DNA of 64,000 nt from Sheuella sp. (GCA_030650995.1 JAUSCY010000086.1:21261-85260), one strand, 5' to 3'; shown: positions 48,230 to 57,952, counted from the stretch's first letter. Program-made: numbers and translations. The notes: a model not told the origin generated them from the sequence alone.

Positions 48230-49087
48230 TCATCTTTCTGCGAATCGTGCTTCAAGTCTTCTCGTCCAAAGCGCGATGGGATAACAATAAAGGAAGAACC
48301 ACAACAGTACATAGCTATAAATTGGAATCAGAAAATCAGTACGTGATTCGGCAGCAGTAATGCGGCCAACAATTGTCATGACTTCCGAGACACCAACAAT
48401 AGAAGCAAGCGTCGTGGCCATTGTCAGAATTGCGTACCAATTCATCCAGGCAGGAAGCATACGTTTGACACATTGAGGCAAAATAATTTGCCATAAAGTT
48501 TGTCGGCGCGAAAAGGCCAGGGATCGAGCTGCGTCCCATTGCGCTGTAGGGATAGATTGAATCGCACCCCGAACAATCTCGGCAATGTTAGCCATGATTG
48601 GTAAAGCTAGCCCAATAGTTGATTTGATCCAGTCAGGAAAAGGAATGACATACTGACCAATGCGAAATTCAAAGGGCATTAAAAACATCACAAAAAACAA
48701 CAAAACAAGCCAAGGCGCATTACGAAAAAATTGTACGACTAGCCATGAGCCGCCACGAACTGGCGCTAAAAGCGAGATACGCCCAAGACCTAGCAACAAG
48801 CCTGCAGCTGTGCCAATTGCCATAGCCATAAAGCTAATAGCCAAATTAAATACGAAACCTTGCGCGAGCAACGGAGTCCACTTGACTAAAAGTTCCGTCA
48901 CAGAAAGCTTGGCGCCAACTGCTTGTACCTGAGCCATCGCGACCGAGCCAACAAAAAGGCACAATAGAAAAAGACCTGTTCTACCTGTAAATAATGTCGC
49001 ACCGCTAGAGCGGTCGAACGACTTTTTTGGATGCTCAAGTTTCAAGGGCAACATGACATTAAAACGATTGGACTTTTGTTCACTCAT
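48230..49087 (-). CDS. Polar amino-acid ABC transporter permease
   Basis: Inner-membrane permease of 285 residues from ATG 49087, which overlaps the upstream permease stop (ATGA). Several hydrophobic segments are seen and the coupling motif is visible in AQWDAARSLAFSRRQTLWQIILPQCVKRMLPAW. The start includes a ~25-residue cytoplasmic lead and a hydrophobic segment before the first transport domain. Works with the second permease, 49084-49815. Confidence 0.92.
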   Translation of the reverse strand: MSEQKSNRFNVMLPLKLEHPKKSFDRSSGATLFTGRTGLFLLCLFVGSVAMAQVQAVGAKLSVTELLVKWTPLLAQGFVFNLAISFMAMAIGTAAGLLLGLGRISLLAPVRGGSWLVVQFFRNAPWLVLLFFVMFLMPFEFRIGQYVIPFPDWIKSTIGLALPIMANIAEIVRGAIQSIPTAQWDAARSLAFSRRQTLWQIILPQCVKRMLPAWMNWYAILTMATTLASIVGVSEVMTIVGRITAAESRTDFLIPIYSYVLLWFFLYCYPIALWTRRLEARFAER

Positions 49088-49815
49088 TGTCCAAACCCCG
49101 GTATATGTATACGTTTTTCTATCCATTGCATCAGTTGATTAATCACACCAACTATCGCAATGTAAGTGACCAGCAAAACAAACATCATCTCAGTCACGTT
49201 GGTTTGCTCGGACCAGATTTGGCCAGACATATAGAGCAACTCAGGTACAGCAATGGCATAGCCTAAAGTAGTCGTTTTAACCAGATTGACCATATTATTA
49301 TTCAGCGCAGGCATTGTGACTCGTAGTGCCAACGGCAAAATGATCTGTCGGAATATCTGCCCTCTTGAATAGCCAAGCGCTTGAGCAGCTTCGATCATTG
49401 CTTTTGGAACGGCCTCAACCCCTGCTCTGAAAATTTCAGCTGTAAATGCAGCTTCAAGCAGAGTCAGCGCAATAATCGCCCATCCCATGGAACCGATCAA
49501 TGGTGTGCCTCCGACTTTTGGTATCAAAGGTCCGATGGCGAAATAGAAAAAATACATTTGAACAAGTGGGGGAGTATTTCTGAATGCCTGAACATAACCA
49601 TTGGTCAGGCTCCTGACCCACAGCAGGCGCGAACCCGCCAACCAAGCCACGACAGCCCCGAAAAACATGCTGAGCACAAGGACGATTGCGGAAAGCTCAA
49701 GCGTAGTGCCCAAACCTTCAATAAAACGCGAGCGGTCGTAGCTGTCATAAAAAATCGTCAGCTTAATTCCGCTCGCCTGATGCAGCCACTTAAACCAGGC
49801 CGAAATACTATCCAT
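49084..49815 (-). CDS. Polar amino-acid ABC transporter permease
   Basis: Permease of 243 residues, HisM/GlnP family. The coupling motif appears as PKAMIEAAQALGYSRGQIFRQIILPLALRVTMPALNN. It starts 26 bases after the binding-protein stop and ends in overlap with the second permease. Two permeases from separate genes imply a heterodimeric channel. Confidence 0.93.
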   Translation of the reverse strand: MDSISAWFKWLHQASGIKLTIFYDSYDRSRFIEGLGTTLELSAIVLVLSMFFGAVVAWLAGSRLLWVRSLTNGYVQAFRNTPPLVQMYFFYFAIGPLIPKVGGTPLIGSMGWAIIALTLLEAAFTAEIFRAGVEAVPKAMIEAAQALGYSRGQIFRQIILPLALRVTMPALNNNMVNLVKTTTLGYAIAVPELLYMSGQIWSEQTNVTEMMFVLLVTYIAIVGVINQLMQWIEKRIHIPGFGQ

Positions 49816-49841
49816 AAAACGATTCTCGACCTGGGTGGAAA

Positions 49842-50663
49842 TTATTTAAATTTTGCGTTTTGTTCTGCAAGGTATGGGGATGGCGAAATACCCCATTTTT
49901 TCTCTAAGCCGAGAATAAACCCTGTTTTATGCCACTCTTTGATGGTATCGCTGATGTAGGTTGCAAACTTGGTATCTTCTTTGCGTAAGCCCATTCCCCA
50001 TGGCTCTGGATCAATCAAAGGAAGGGTAATCCCATAGTCAGCCCATTTGGGATCGGCAGATAAACCGGCGAAAAAAGTTGAGTCAAAGACCAAGCCAACA
50101 CAATTACCCGCCTCTAGCGCGGCAAGTGCTTCGACAGCGCCTTTAAATACAACCATTTTTGCACCAAACTCATCTCCAGTACGGCGGTTGTAATACGCAC
50201 CCTGGATTCCACAAATCGGTTTACCCTTTAAGTCTGACCACTGTTTAAATCCAGCATTTTTCTTATTCAGAACTGCTGCAGCGCTTGCATAATAAAAAGG
50301 TTCAGGGATTGCCAGAACTTCCGCACGATCAGGCTTGTAAGACATCGTCGCAATCATCAGATCGGTACGACCTTGCTTGATGAATTCCATGCGATTCGCA
50401 GCGACTACCGGGATCAACTCAATCTGCACTCCCAAACGCTTGGCAATTTCATTGGCCATATCGATTTCAAAGCCAACAATCTTACCTGTGGGATCTGTAT
50501 AGCCAAAAGGTTTGTAATCAGCTTTGACCCCCACCACAATTTTACCTTTCTGCTTAATACTCGCTAGCGTGTCAACTTGAGCGAATGCGGCTCCTGCAGC
50601 AAATAGTGAAGCGCTTGCAAACACTGCGAGCGCTTTGAAAATAGAACGTTTCTCTCTAAGCAT
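49842..50663 (-). CDS. Amino-acid ABC transporter substrate-binding protein
   Basis: Periplasmic binding protein, family 3, 273 residues. A Sec signal peptide (ALAVFASASLFAAGAAFA) precedes the mature start near QVDTLASIK. The body shows GKIVVGVKADYKPFGYTDPTGKIVGFEIDMANEIAKRLG and DLMIATMSYKPDRAEVLAIPEPFYYA, typical of polar amino-acid receptors. Usual ligand-contact arginine (DLMIA..P.R) is present. First gene of the operon. Neighbouring soxBDAG suggests an N-methyl or cyclic amino acid ligand, which is inference. Confidence 0.93.
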   Translation of the reverse strand: MLREKRSIFKALAVFASASLFAAGAAFAQVDTLASIKQKGKIVVGVKADYKPFGYTDPTGKIVGFEIDMANEIAKRLGVQIELIPVVAANRMEFIKQGRTDLMIATMSYKPDRAEVLAIPEPFYYASAAAVLNKKNAGFKQWSDLKGKPICGIQGAYYNRRTGDEFGAKMVVFKGAVEALAALEAGNCVGLVFDSTFFAGLSADPKWADYGITLPLIDPEPWGMGLRKEDTKFATYISDTIKEWHKTGFILGLEKKWGISPSPYLAEQNAKFK

Positions 50664-50779
50664 CTTGATTCCTTATTGAAATGACGGACAGCTGAGGTCT
50701 ATCTTTGATCAAAGTATTAAATTAAGCAACTTTTTTCTTATCATCTAGAAAGAGCATTAATAATTTTTATAGTGAGTAT

Positions 50780-50810
50780 AAAAAAACGGGGATCTGAATC
50801 CAGATCCCCG
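50780..50810 (-). terminator. Intrinsic terminator downstream of acs
   Basis: On the minus strand, a perfect 10-base stem CGGGGATCTG / CAGATCCCCG with a 4-base loop is followed by seven T residues (plus-strand A-run 50780-50786). It is about 50 bases after the acs stop and just before the promoter region of the amino-acid ABC operon, insulating it from acs. Confidence 0.95.
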
Positions 50811-50862
50811 AAATACTCACTCATCGGTAAAGCGTTAAAACAGTTTGATTTCTACAATCTGA

Positions 50863-52842
50863 TTAAACCGGTGATGAAAGCTGATCCAGAATGGCTGGAT
50901 TTTCAAGCGTGGATACATCCTGCGTAATTTTTTCTCCCTTTGCGACCACGCGCAACAACCGGCGCATGATCTTTCCTGAACGCGTCTTGGGTAAATTATC
51001 ACCAAAACGAATTTCTTTAGGTTTGGCAATCGGGCCAATTTCCTTGGCAACCCAGTCGCGCAGTTGTTTGCCGATCGCGATGGCCTCGTCACCTTCCGGA
51101 CGTGTGCGCTTAAGCACCACAAAGGCCACTACCGCCTCACCTGTGGTTGCATCTGGCCGTCCCACCACGGCAGCCTCCGCGACCAACTCATGCGAGACCA
51201 GAGCCGATTCGACCTCCATTGTTCCCAGACGATGTCCTGATACATTGAGCACATCATCGATGCGACCCATGATCCAGAAACAGCCGTCTTTGTCGCATTG
51301 CGCACCATCACCTGCAAGGTAATACCCGCCAAGCTCGGATGGAAAATAGCTCGATATGTAACGGTCAGGATCGCCCCAGATATTGCGAATCATCGAGGGC
51401 CAGGGACGCTTGATCACCAGAAAACCACCGTGCCCCGCCTCGACATCGCCACCGGCTTCGTCCACAATCGCGGCGGTAATCCCTGGCAGACGCGTTGTAC
51501 ACGAACCTGGTTTGAGCGGTGTCGCACCAGGAAGCGGTGTGATCATGTGACCGCCCGTCTCGGTTTGCCACCAGGTATCCACAATCGGGCAGCGACCGCC
51601 CCCGACATGATTGTGATACCAGACCCAGGCATCAGGATTAATCGGCTCACCTACAGAGCCCAGCAGGCGCAAGCTTGTCAGGTCATAGGATTTTGGATGA
51701 TGCGCATCATTGGCATCCGACGCTTTGATCAAGGAACGGATCGCAGTTGGTGCGGTATAGAAAATCGTAACCTTATGGTCCTGAATCATTTTCCAAAAAC
51801 GTCCAGCATCCGGATAGGTCGGCACACCTTCGAAGACAACCTGCGTCAGACCTGCAGCCAGTGGGCCGTAGGTAATGTAGGTGTGACCTGTCACCCAACC
51901 CACATCCGCTGTACACCAGAAAATATCGCTCGCCTTGGCATCAAACACCCATTGCATGGTGAGTTTGGCCCACAGCAGATAACCGCCTGAAGAATGCTGC
52001 ACACCCTTGGGTTTTCCTGTCGAGCCGGAGGTGTAGAGAATAAAGAGTGGGTGTTCAGCGTTGACCGCGACAGGCGCGCACTCAGCGGACTGTTTATCTG
52101 CAAGCTCATGCATCCAGACATCGCGCTTGTCATCCCAGACGACCTTACCGCCCGTGCGCTTGTACACCACGCTATGACGAACCGCCTCGCAGCCGCCCAT
52201 CGCTAAAGCCTCATCCACCGCGGGCTTAAGTGCGATAGCCTTGCCACCACGCATCTGTTCATCAGCCGTAATCACCAGGCTCGCGCCCACATCAGTAATA
52301 CGCTCATGCAAACTCTTGGCGGAAAAGCCACCAAACACCACTGAGTGCGTAATACCTAACCGTGCGCAGGCCTGCATCGCGACAACAGCCTCGATCGACA
52401 TTGGCAGATATATAACCGAACGGTCACCTTGTTTGTAACCCAGAGATTTCAGACCGTTCGCAAATTTACACACGAGTTCGTAAAGCTGTTGGTATGTGAC
52501 TTTTTTAACTTCGCCACCATCGGCTTCGAAAATGATTGCAACCTTGTTCGCGTTGCCATTCTTTAAATTTACATCCAGGCAGTTTTCACTGACGTTAAGT
52601 TCACCATCACCAAACCACTTATAGAACGGTGCGTTTGACTCATCGAGCACCTCGGTGAAAGGCTTTGTCCAGGTCAGGTTTTCCCGTGCGAGACGTGCCC
52701 AGAATCCATTCGGGTCGCGATCGGATTCATCCAGCAGTGCCTGATAGGCAGCCTGACCGGACACATTTGCCTGTTTGACGAAATCTTGTGGGGGTGGAAA
52801 TACGCGTGTCTCGACCAGAACGGACTCGATTGAATTAGACAT
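50863..52842 (-). CDS. acs: Acetyl-CoA synthetase
   Basis: ATP-dependent activation of acetate through acetyl-AMP. The 659-residue product carries the A3 loop [22 protein letters not shown], the core [16 protein letters not shown] and, near the C-terminus, [12 protein letters not shown] with the catalytic lysine that is the known acetylation target. I chose ATG 52842 because GGAGA lies upstream; ATG 52860 would begin within this ribosome-binding region. It stands alone between a terminator and a 160-base promoter region. Confidence 0.97.
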   Translation of the reverse strand: MSNSIESVLVETRVFPPPQDFVKQANVSGQAAYQALLDESDRDPNGFWARLARENLTWTKPFTEVLDESNAPFYKWFGDGELNVSENCLDVNLKNGNANKVAIIFEADGGEVKKVTYQQLYELVCKFANGLKSLGYKQGDRSVIYLPMSIEAVVAMQACARLGITHSVVFGGFSAKSLHERITDVGASLVITADEQMRGGKAIALKPAVDEALAMGGCEAVRHSVVYKRTGGKVVWDDKRDVWMHELADKQSAECAPVAVNAEHPLFILYTSGSTGKPKGVQHSSGGYLLWAKLTMQWVFDAKASDIFWCTADVGWVTGHTYITYGPLAAGLTQVVFEGVPTYPDAGRFWKMIQDHKVTIFYTAPTAIRSLIKASDANDAHHPKSYDLTSLRLLGSVGEPINPDAWVWYHNHVGGGRCPIVDTWWQTETGGHMITPLPGATPLKPGSCTTRLPGITAAIVDEAGGDVEAGHGGFLVIKRPWPSMIRNIWGDPDRYISSYFPSELGGYYLAGDGAQCDKDGCFWIMGRIDDVLNVSGHRLGTMEVESALVSHELVAEAAVVGRPDATTGEAVVAFVVLKRTRPEGDEAIAIGKQLRDWVAKEIGPIAKPKEIRFGDNLPKTRSGKIMRRLLRVVAKGEKITQDVSTLENPAILDQLSSPV

Positions 52843-53023
52843 GGACTGAGGTCTCCTCATTGATCAGGAAATTCTGAATATTTTTATGAATGATTATTAC
52901 CGGGATCATTCGTAACATTAATCGGGTGCTCTTACTTCTTGCTTACATAAAAAACTATGCTTTCGAACTATGATTTCGCACTGCGCTTTCATAAACTTAC
53001 GCCGCATTCATTATTCAAACAAG

Positions 53024-54349
53024 TCATGGCGCAAGCGACGCCTCCTTCTGGTCTAGCCCGCGCTGCCAGGAAAGGCTTTTTAGAATAAACAAGGCTAGCA
53101 GAAAAAATATACTGGTCGAGAGCATCGCTGTGCGCTGATTGCCGCCGGTCACCCAGCTAACAATTCCATACGTCAGGGGTCCGATAGCCGCTGCCAACTG
53201 TGTTGCAAAGCTCCACAACGCAAAAAAACGAGAAAGTCTGTCCGCAGGGGCGAGTGCGCCCACCATGGCCCGCCCTGCACTTTGGGTAATTCCCATACAA
53301 ACTCCAGCCAAGCAGGCGGCGAACCAGAATAGTGGTGCGCTGACCGCAGTGTACGCAGCGATAGTAGTGATCAGCCAGCCAATCAGGGTCAGCGCAAGTG
53401 CCCGTCGATGGCCAAGTCTGTCTTGAACCAGACCAAAGCTTAAAGCTCCGACCGCTGCAGTCACATTGACCGCTACGATCAACATAATGGTCTGACTCAT
53501 AGTGAAACCCATCACCTGTTCTGCATAAACGGCAGCCAGCGTAATGACCACGGCAATGCCAGCCTGATAGCAGACAATACAGAACAACAGGCGGCGAAAT
53601 TCTGGGAAATCCCGGCCAAGCTCAACAAACACGCGTTTTAACTCGCGTGGAGCAGATATCCACTCAACACGCGTCGTCTGGAAAGAACAGGCCACGGGTG
53701 CCGTTCTGGACTGTGCCCGTTCTTTCAACAAAAACCAGGCGGGTAAGGCTGCTAAGGCAAAAATGACAGCCGTGGACACCATCACGCGCGGGACGGTGAC
53801 CTGCGCGCCCAGACCTTGATCCTGACCCTGCGTCACGAGCCACAAGGCGACACCGAGCGCGAATAAACCACCCACGTACCCCAATGACCATCCTAGTCCA
53901 CTGACCTTGCCCAAGGCCGACTGCCTGGCCAGTGTGGGTAAAAATGAGGCGATTGCCGATTCGCTCAGGCTGAAACAGTAGTTGGAGCAGACCACTGCCA
54001 GGATGGCGATCCAAACATCACCCGGACCAGCAGCTCCGAGTATGAAAGTAAAAAAGACACAACCAGAGATACTGCCAAACAATAAGCGACGCCTGCCCGC
54101 CTTCGCATCCGCGCGTGCGGCAAGCATTGGCAGACTGCACATGACCAGGATATAAGAGAGAGAAAGCGTGGCAGTCCAGGCAAATGTCGCCCATGGTGCA
54201 TGCCCTGCCACTACGCCTACGAAATAAGCGCTGAATACGGCAGTGAGCACTACCGTGGTGTAGCCTGAGTTGGCAAAATCCAGCATCGCCCAGGCCCACA
54301 CCTCACGCGCACGCACGCCCGGATTGAGCGTGCGCGAGGCTGTTTGCAT
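53024..54349 (-). CDS. MFS transporter, UMF1/Atg22-like
   Basis: Major facilitator of 441 residues with about twelve hydrophobic segments. It starts VWAWAMLDFANSGYTTVVLTAVFSAYFVG, the characteristic UMF1 opening with aromatic DFANS. Substrates of the family are poorly known. It is the third gene of the prpE operon, its start overlapping the HbpS-like stop by one base, so it may carry a short-chain acid or heme-related compound. Function inferred only from context. Confidence 0.88.
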   Translation of the reverse strand: MQTASRTLNPGVRAREVWAWAMLDFANSGYTTVVLTAVFSAYFVGVVAGHAPWATFAWTATLSLSYILVMCSLPMLAARADAKAGRRRLLFGSISGCVFFTFILGAAGPGDVWIAILAVVCSNYCFSLSESAIASFLPTLARQSALGKVSGLGWSLGYVGGLFALGVALWLVTQGQDQGLGAQVTVPRVMVSTAVIFALAALPAWFLLKERAQSRTAPVACSFQTTRVEWISAPRELKRVFVELGRDFPEFRRLLFCIVCYQAGIAVVITLAAVYAEQVMGFTMSQTIMLIVAVNVTAAVGALSFGLVQDRLGHRRALALTLIGWLITTIAAYTAVSAPLFWFAACLAGVCMGITQSAGRAMVGALAPADRLSRFFALWSFATQLAAAIGPLTYGIVSWVTGGNQRTAMLSTSIFFLLALFILKSLSWQRGLDQKEASLAP

Positions 54350-54756
54350 TACGCAGTCAGCGCAGCGATCCCGGCCAGTGCGACTTCAGCATCCTCTGAA
54401 GACTTCACACCTGAAACACCCACAGCGCCGATAGTCTCGCCATCGATCACAATTGGCACGCCGCCTTCGAGCATGCCAGCAACGGTAGGAGCGGACAGGA
54501 ACGCTGTACGGCCATTATTAATGATGTCCTCGTAGGCTTTGGTTTCACGACGACCCAGTGCTGCTGTGTGCGCTTTCGCAGGAGCGATATGCGCTGAAAC
54601 AGGTGCGGCACCATCCAGGCGCTGCAAACCAAGCAGATGACCGCCATCGTCCACAATCGCAATTGTTACTGCCCAGTTGTTTTTATTGGCACACGCCTTG
54701 GAGGCAGCAAGCATTTTTGAAACGTCGGAGTCTGTCAGTACGGCTTTGGTTTTCAT
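54349..54756 (-). CDS. GlcG/HbpS-family protein (DUF336)
   Basis: Small protein of 135 residues. The motif NNWAVTIAIVDDGGHLLGLQRLDGA and GGVPIVIDGETIGAVGVSGVKSSEDAEVA are typical of the GlcG/HbpS fold, which forms octamers. Members sit with glycolate oxidase, propanediol or heme-sensing genes, but a general function is not established. Here it is between prpE and a MFS gene with 4-base and 1-base overlaps, so it is translationally coupled to both. Confidence 0.88.
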   Translation of the reverse strand: MKTKAVLTDSDVSKMLAASKACANKNNWAVTIAIVDDGGHLLGLQRLDGAAPVSAHIAPAKAHTAALGRRETKAYEDIINNGRTAFLSAPTVAGMLEGGVPIVIDGETIGAVGVSGVKSSEDAEVALAGIAALTA

Positions 54757-56639
54757 AGTGAATCCTTAATTTGTTCAAGTGCGGTAGGGTCTTCGATTGT
54801 GGTGAGATCACCGGGGTCGCGTCCTTCGCACACCGCGACAATCGCCCGGCGAAGTACTTTACCAGACCGCGTCTTTGGCAGCGTTGTCACAAATCTTACC
54901 CTTGCCGGGCGGGCAACCGGTCCCAACTGCTCATCGACCAGTTTCATGATCTCAGCTTCGAGTTTTTGCGTCGCGCCCTGCGCATCGAGCAGGCTTGGAT
55001 CTTTCAGTACGGCAAAACCTACGGCAACCTGACCTTTGAGCTGATCAGCAATCCCGACAACGGCCGACTCTGCGACTGCCGCGTGGCAATTGATCGACTC
55101 TTCGATTTCCCGCGTCCCCAGGCGGTGGCCCGCGACGTTGATGACATCATCTGTGCGCCCCAGAATGAACCAGTAGTCATCCTCGTCTACAAGTCCCCAG
55201 TCAAAAGTCGAATAAACATGTCGTCCGGGAACGGATGAAAAATATGTTTCAACAAAACGCGCGTCATCGCCCCAAATCGTGGTCATAGCACCAGGTGGCA
55301 ATGGCGGCACAATCGCGACAACCCCTTTCTGGTTGGGACCAAGATCCTGACCGGTCTGTTCGTCGATCACCCGCACATCAAACCCGTAAACAGGAAAGGA
55401 GGGGCTTCCGAACTTGGTCGGTACATTCTCAATGCCTGGCTGACCTGCCAGGATCGGCCAGCCCGTCTCTGTCTGCCAGTAATTATCAATAATTGGTTTA
55501 CCCAGACCTTCAGAGATCCATTGAGCCGTGGGCTCATCGAGGGGCTCACCTGCCATATACAAAGCGCGCAGAGACGATAAGTCGTATTTTTTCAGCAAAC
55601 TGGGATCCTGTTTTTTCAATACTCGGATCGCGGTAGGTGCTGAAAACATCGTATCAACCTTGAAGCGCTCCACCAGACTCCAGAGGATGCCTCCATCTGG
55701 CCGCACCGGGGTACCTTCGTAAAGAATCGTGGTCTGCCCGCCAATCAGTGGCCCGTAAACGATATACGAGTGGCCCACAACCCAGCCGATATCGCTGGTG
55801 CAAAGAAAGGTATCACCCGGTTTGCCATTAAAAATATGCTTCATCGAGGATGCCAGTGCGACCGCATAGCCGCCTACATCACGCTGCACACCTTTAGGCT
55901 TGCCCGTAGTGCCCGAGGTATAGAGGACATAACTTGGCGCGGAGGACTCTAGCCAGACAGCGGGAACTTCCACCCCATCAAATTGCTTGCGCAAGCTCGC
56001 ATAATCCAGATCACGGCCTGCGACGGGCTCAAAAGCAAATAAACCACGATCGACCACAATCACTTTTTCTGGCGGTGACGTAGAAAGTGAAATCGCTTTG
56101 TCCAGCAAAGGCTTGTAAGGGGTCACCTTGCCCGCACGCGATCCCGCATCTGCGCACACAATTACTTTTGGCTTGGCATCATCAATACGCTGTGCCAGAT
56201 TCACTGAGGCAAAACCGCCGAATACGACAGAGTGAATAGCCCCTAGCCGGGCACAGGCCAGCATAGCAAAAACGGCCTCTGCAACCATCGGCATGTAAAT
56301 GAGTACCCGATCACCCTCTCCGACGCCCTGTGCTTTGAGCATAGCAGCCACCGCGTTGACTTCCTGATAGAGCTGGCGATAGGTGTAAGTCCGCTCCTGA
56401 TCGACTTCAGTCGACACCCAAATGAGCGCAGGCTGATCCGCACGACTCTCTAACCACCGGTCAACCGCGTTGAAACACAGATTTGTCTGTCCTCCAACAA
56501 ACCATCTGGCAAAGGGTAACTTAGAGTCATCTATCACTTGCGTAAAAGGAACATGCCAATGAACGGCTTTGGCCTCATCGCGCCAGAATTGATCACGATC
56601 CTGAATCGAACGGCGGTGAAAGGCTTGAACAGCATTCAT
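54753..56639 (-). CDS. prpE: Propionyl-CoA synthetase
   Basis: Activates propionate to propionyl-CoA; 628 residues. Visible parts are the A3 loop [23 protein letters not shown], the core NYWQTETGWPILAGQP and TRSGKVLRRAI with the catalytic lysine. Length and the DSKLPFARWFVGGQTNLCFNAVDRWLE start are typical of PrpE rather than Acs. No prpB, prpC or prpD is in the window. Operon with the GlcG-like and MFS genes. Confidence 0.93.
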   Translation of the reverse strand: MNAVQAFHRRSIQDRDQFWRDEAKAVHWHVPFTQVIDDSKLPFARWFVGGQTNLCFNAVDRWLESRADQPALIWVSTEVDQERTYTYRQLYQEVNAVAAMLKAQGVGEGDRVLIYMPMVAEAVFAMLACARLGAIHSVVFGGFASVNLAQRIDDAKPKVIVCADAGSRAGKVTPYKPLLDKAISLSTSPPEKVIVVDRGLFAFEPVAGRDLDYASLRKQFDGVEVPAVWLESSAPSYVLYTSGTTGKPKGVQRDVGGYAVALASSMKHIFNGKPGDTFLCTSDIGWVVGHSYIVYGPLIGGQTTILYEGTPVRPDGGILWSLVERFKVDTMFSAPTAIRVLKKQDPSLLKKYDLSSLRALYMAGEPLDEPTAQWISEGLGKPIIDNYWQTETGWPILAGQPGIENVPTKFGSPSFPVYGFDVRVIDEQTGQDLGPNQKGVVAIVPPLPPGAMTTIWGDDARFVETYFSSVPGRHVYSTFDWGLVDEDDYWFILGRTDDVINVAGHRLGTREIEESINCHAAVAESAVVGIADQLKGQVAVGFAVLKDPSLLDAQGATQKLEAEIMKLVDEQLGPVARPARVRFVTTLPKTRSGKVLRRAIVAVCEGRDPGDLTTIEDPTALEQIKDSL

Positions 56640-56788
56640 GGAGAGTCTCCGGGAATTAAATTTTGGGGAAAATCGATTTTTGTACTATGATTGTTACAGG
56701 TTAAGCTTTCACGAGCCTTGCCTTTAATCAAATTTACACTCTGAATTGCTAGGTTTTTTTACTTGCCTGCCAATCAGTTCGGGACCGC

Positions 56789-57430
56789 ATGATTCAATTT
56801 TCCTCATCCATTGCACGCATCAGTCAACATGGCCGCGCCCTCAGGCGCGCAACATGGATATCTGCATTGTCTGCAATATCCCTGCTGAGCGGTTGTGCGG
56901 GAGTGGATGGTCAGAAAAATGCAGGCTATGGGTTAGGTGGTTACTCTGCGGCAAGCGCGGACTGGCGTAGTTCCAATGATCCCATTGGCGCATTTCTTGC
57001 GCGCTCCAAGAGCGGTAATGGACTTTATTACGGCGATATTAGCCATCCCCTTGCAGCGCACATGATGACCCAGCTGGGTGTACGATATCGCTCCGGGGGC
57101 AAATCCCCTGATACAGGTTTTGATTGCAGTGGCTTAGTATTTTATTCTGCCAATCAATCTTTAGGTTTGAAACTCCCCCCCCGCGCCGATGATATGGCCA
57201 GACAGGGTAGTCAAGTCAACATTAAAGAGTTAACTGTCGGCGACTTGGTATTTTTTAACACGATGGGACGTAAATATTCCCACGTGGGTGTTTATATTGG
57301 TCAGGATCAGTTTGTACACTCACCTGCTTCAGGTGGTGTGGTCCGAGTAGAAAACATGAATGACCGCTACTGGGCTAAACGCTACACGGGCGCGCGTCGT
57401 CTCGATCTGACGGAAGTCGCCTCGAAGTAA
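56789..57430 (+). CDS. NlpC/P60 cell-wall peptidase, lipoprotein
   Basis: Peptidoglycan endopeptidase of 213 residues. The signal ends with lipobox LLSGC (Cys36), so it is probably anchored to the outer membrane. The catalytic triad is visible: Cys113 in TGFDCSGLVFYS, His165 in YSHVGVYIG and His177 in FVHSPASGG. It would cut gamma-D-glutamyl to diaminopimelate bonds. Start ATG 56789 gives a strongly basic n-region. It is transcribed alone and convergent to the DUF2325 gene. Confidence 0.93.
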   Translation: MIQFSSSIARISQHGRALRRATWISALSAISLLSGCAGVDGQKNAGYGLGGYSAASADWRSSNDPIGAFLARSKSGNGLYYGDISHPLAAHMMTQLGVRYRSGGKSPDTGFDCSGLVFYSANQSLGLKLPPRADDMARQGSQVNIKELTVGDLVFFNTMGRKYSHVGVYIGQDQFVHSPASGGVVRVENMNDRYWAKRYTGARRLDLTEVASK

Positions 57431-57451
57431 CTGCGCTGAGTGTGCAGTCAA

Positions 57452-57503
57452 CGCATTGCCTCATCTCATTACCTCTTCTCATTACCTCATCTCATTACCT
57501 CCT
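57452..57503 (+). repeat. Four tandem 13-base repeats
   Basis: Three units of the form CTCATTACCTCNT (57465-57477, 57478-57490, 57491-57503) are preceded by a degenerate copy at 57452-57464. They fill most of the 74-base gap between two convergent genes and stop one base before the DUF2325 stop codon. A short low-complexity tandem repeat liable to slippage; no hairpin and no coding sense seen. Confidence 0.85.
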
Positions 57504-57504
57504 C

Positions 57505-57876
57505 TCAAGACTGATTCCCGCAAAGCCCACATTGATTTAATGCCTGCTGCATTGCGCACACTGAGCGCCTGCACGCCACAACCTGTATTCCACCCTTCTG
57601 TGCGGCCTGACGGAAAGTTTTCATCACGTTGTGCCCTAAAAAATCTGTCAGCAATATAACGATTTCAGTGCCGGTTGGCAGATGGAGGGTTTTTTTCTGA
57701 TGCGCAGGATCACGACCACTGATGTGGTGGGTAATCGAGATGTTGTGATCCCGTAGTAAGTCAGGAATGTTTCCCAGACGATCAGCCCCGACAATAACAG
57801 CGTGCTTAGCGACCTGTCTGGCGGGAACTGCATGGGAAGAAATGGATGAATGCGAGGAAGTTGAAACCGAAGACAT
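57505..57876 (-). CDS. DUF2325 domain protein, candidate Fur target
   Basis: Small protein of 123 residues. After a Ser-rich start it has KHAVIVGADRLGNIPDLLRDHNISITHHISGRDP and TGTEIVILLTDFLGHNVMKTFRQAAQKGGIQVVACRRS, a Rossmann-like DUF2325 pattern, with cysteines in ACRRSVCAMQQALNQCGLCG that could bind a metal. Molecular function is not established. A Fur-box-like sequence is 30-50 bases upstream of the start. It is downstream of cysB on the same strand. Confidence 0.85.
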   Translation of the reverse strand: MSSVSTSSHSSISSHAVPARQVAKHAVIVGADRLGNIPDLLRDHNISITHHISGRDPAHQKKTLHLPTGTEIVILLTDFLGHNVMKTFRQAAQKGGIQVVACRRSVCAMQQALNQCGLCGNQS

Positions 57877-57907
57877 GTTGTCTGCTCCATAACTGAACAG
57901 ACTAAAT

Positions 57908-57926
57908 GATAATGATTCTTATTTGC
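57908..57926 (-). promoter_or_regulatory. Fur-box-like sequence upstream of the DUF2325 gene
   Basis: The AT-rich stretch 57905-57956 contains GATAATGATTCTTATTTGC, matching the 19-base Fur consensus at 14 positions by hand count, 31 bases upstream of the start codon. A weaker second match (12 of 19) begins at 57935. Two overlapping sites are usual for iron-responsive promoters. Confidence 0.6.
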
Positions 57927-57952
57927 AAATGCAATAGTAATAATAACTATTC

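Noticed and set aside
54349..54756. Assignment as glcG of a glycolate oxidase operon
   Set aside because: No glcDEF genes are near; only family membership is supported.
57452..57503. Possible CRISPR array
   Set aside because: Units are 13 bases with no spacers, so this is a simple tandem repeat; there are no cas genes.
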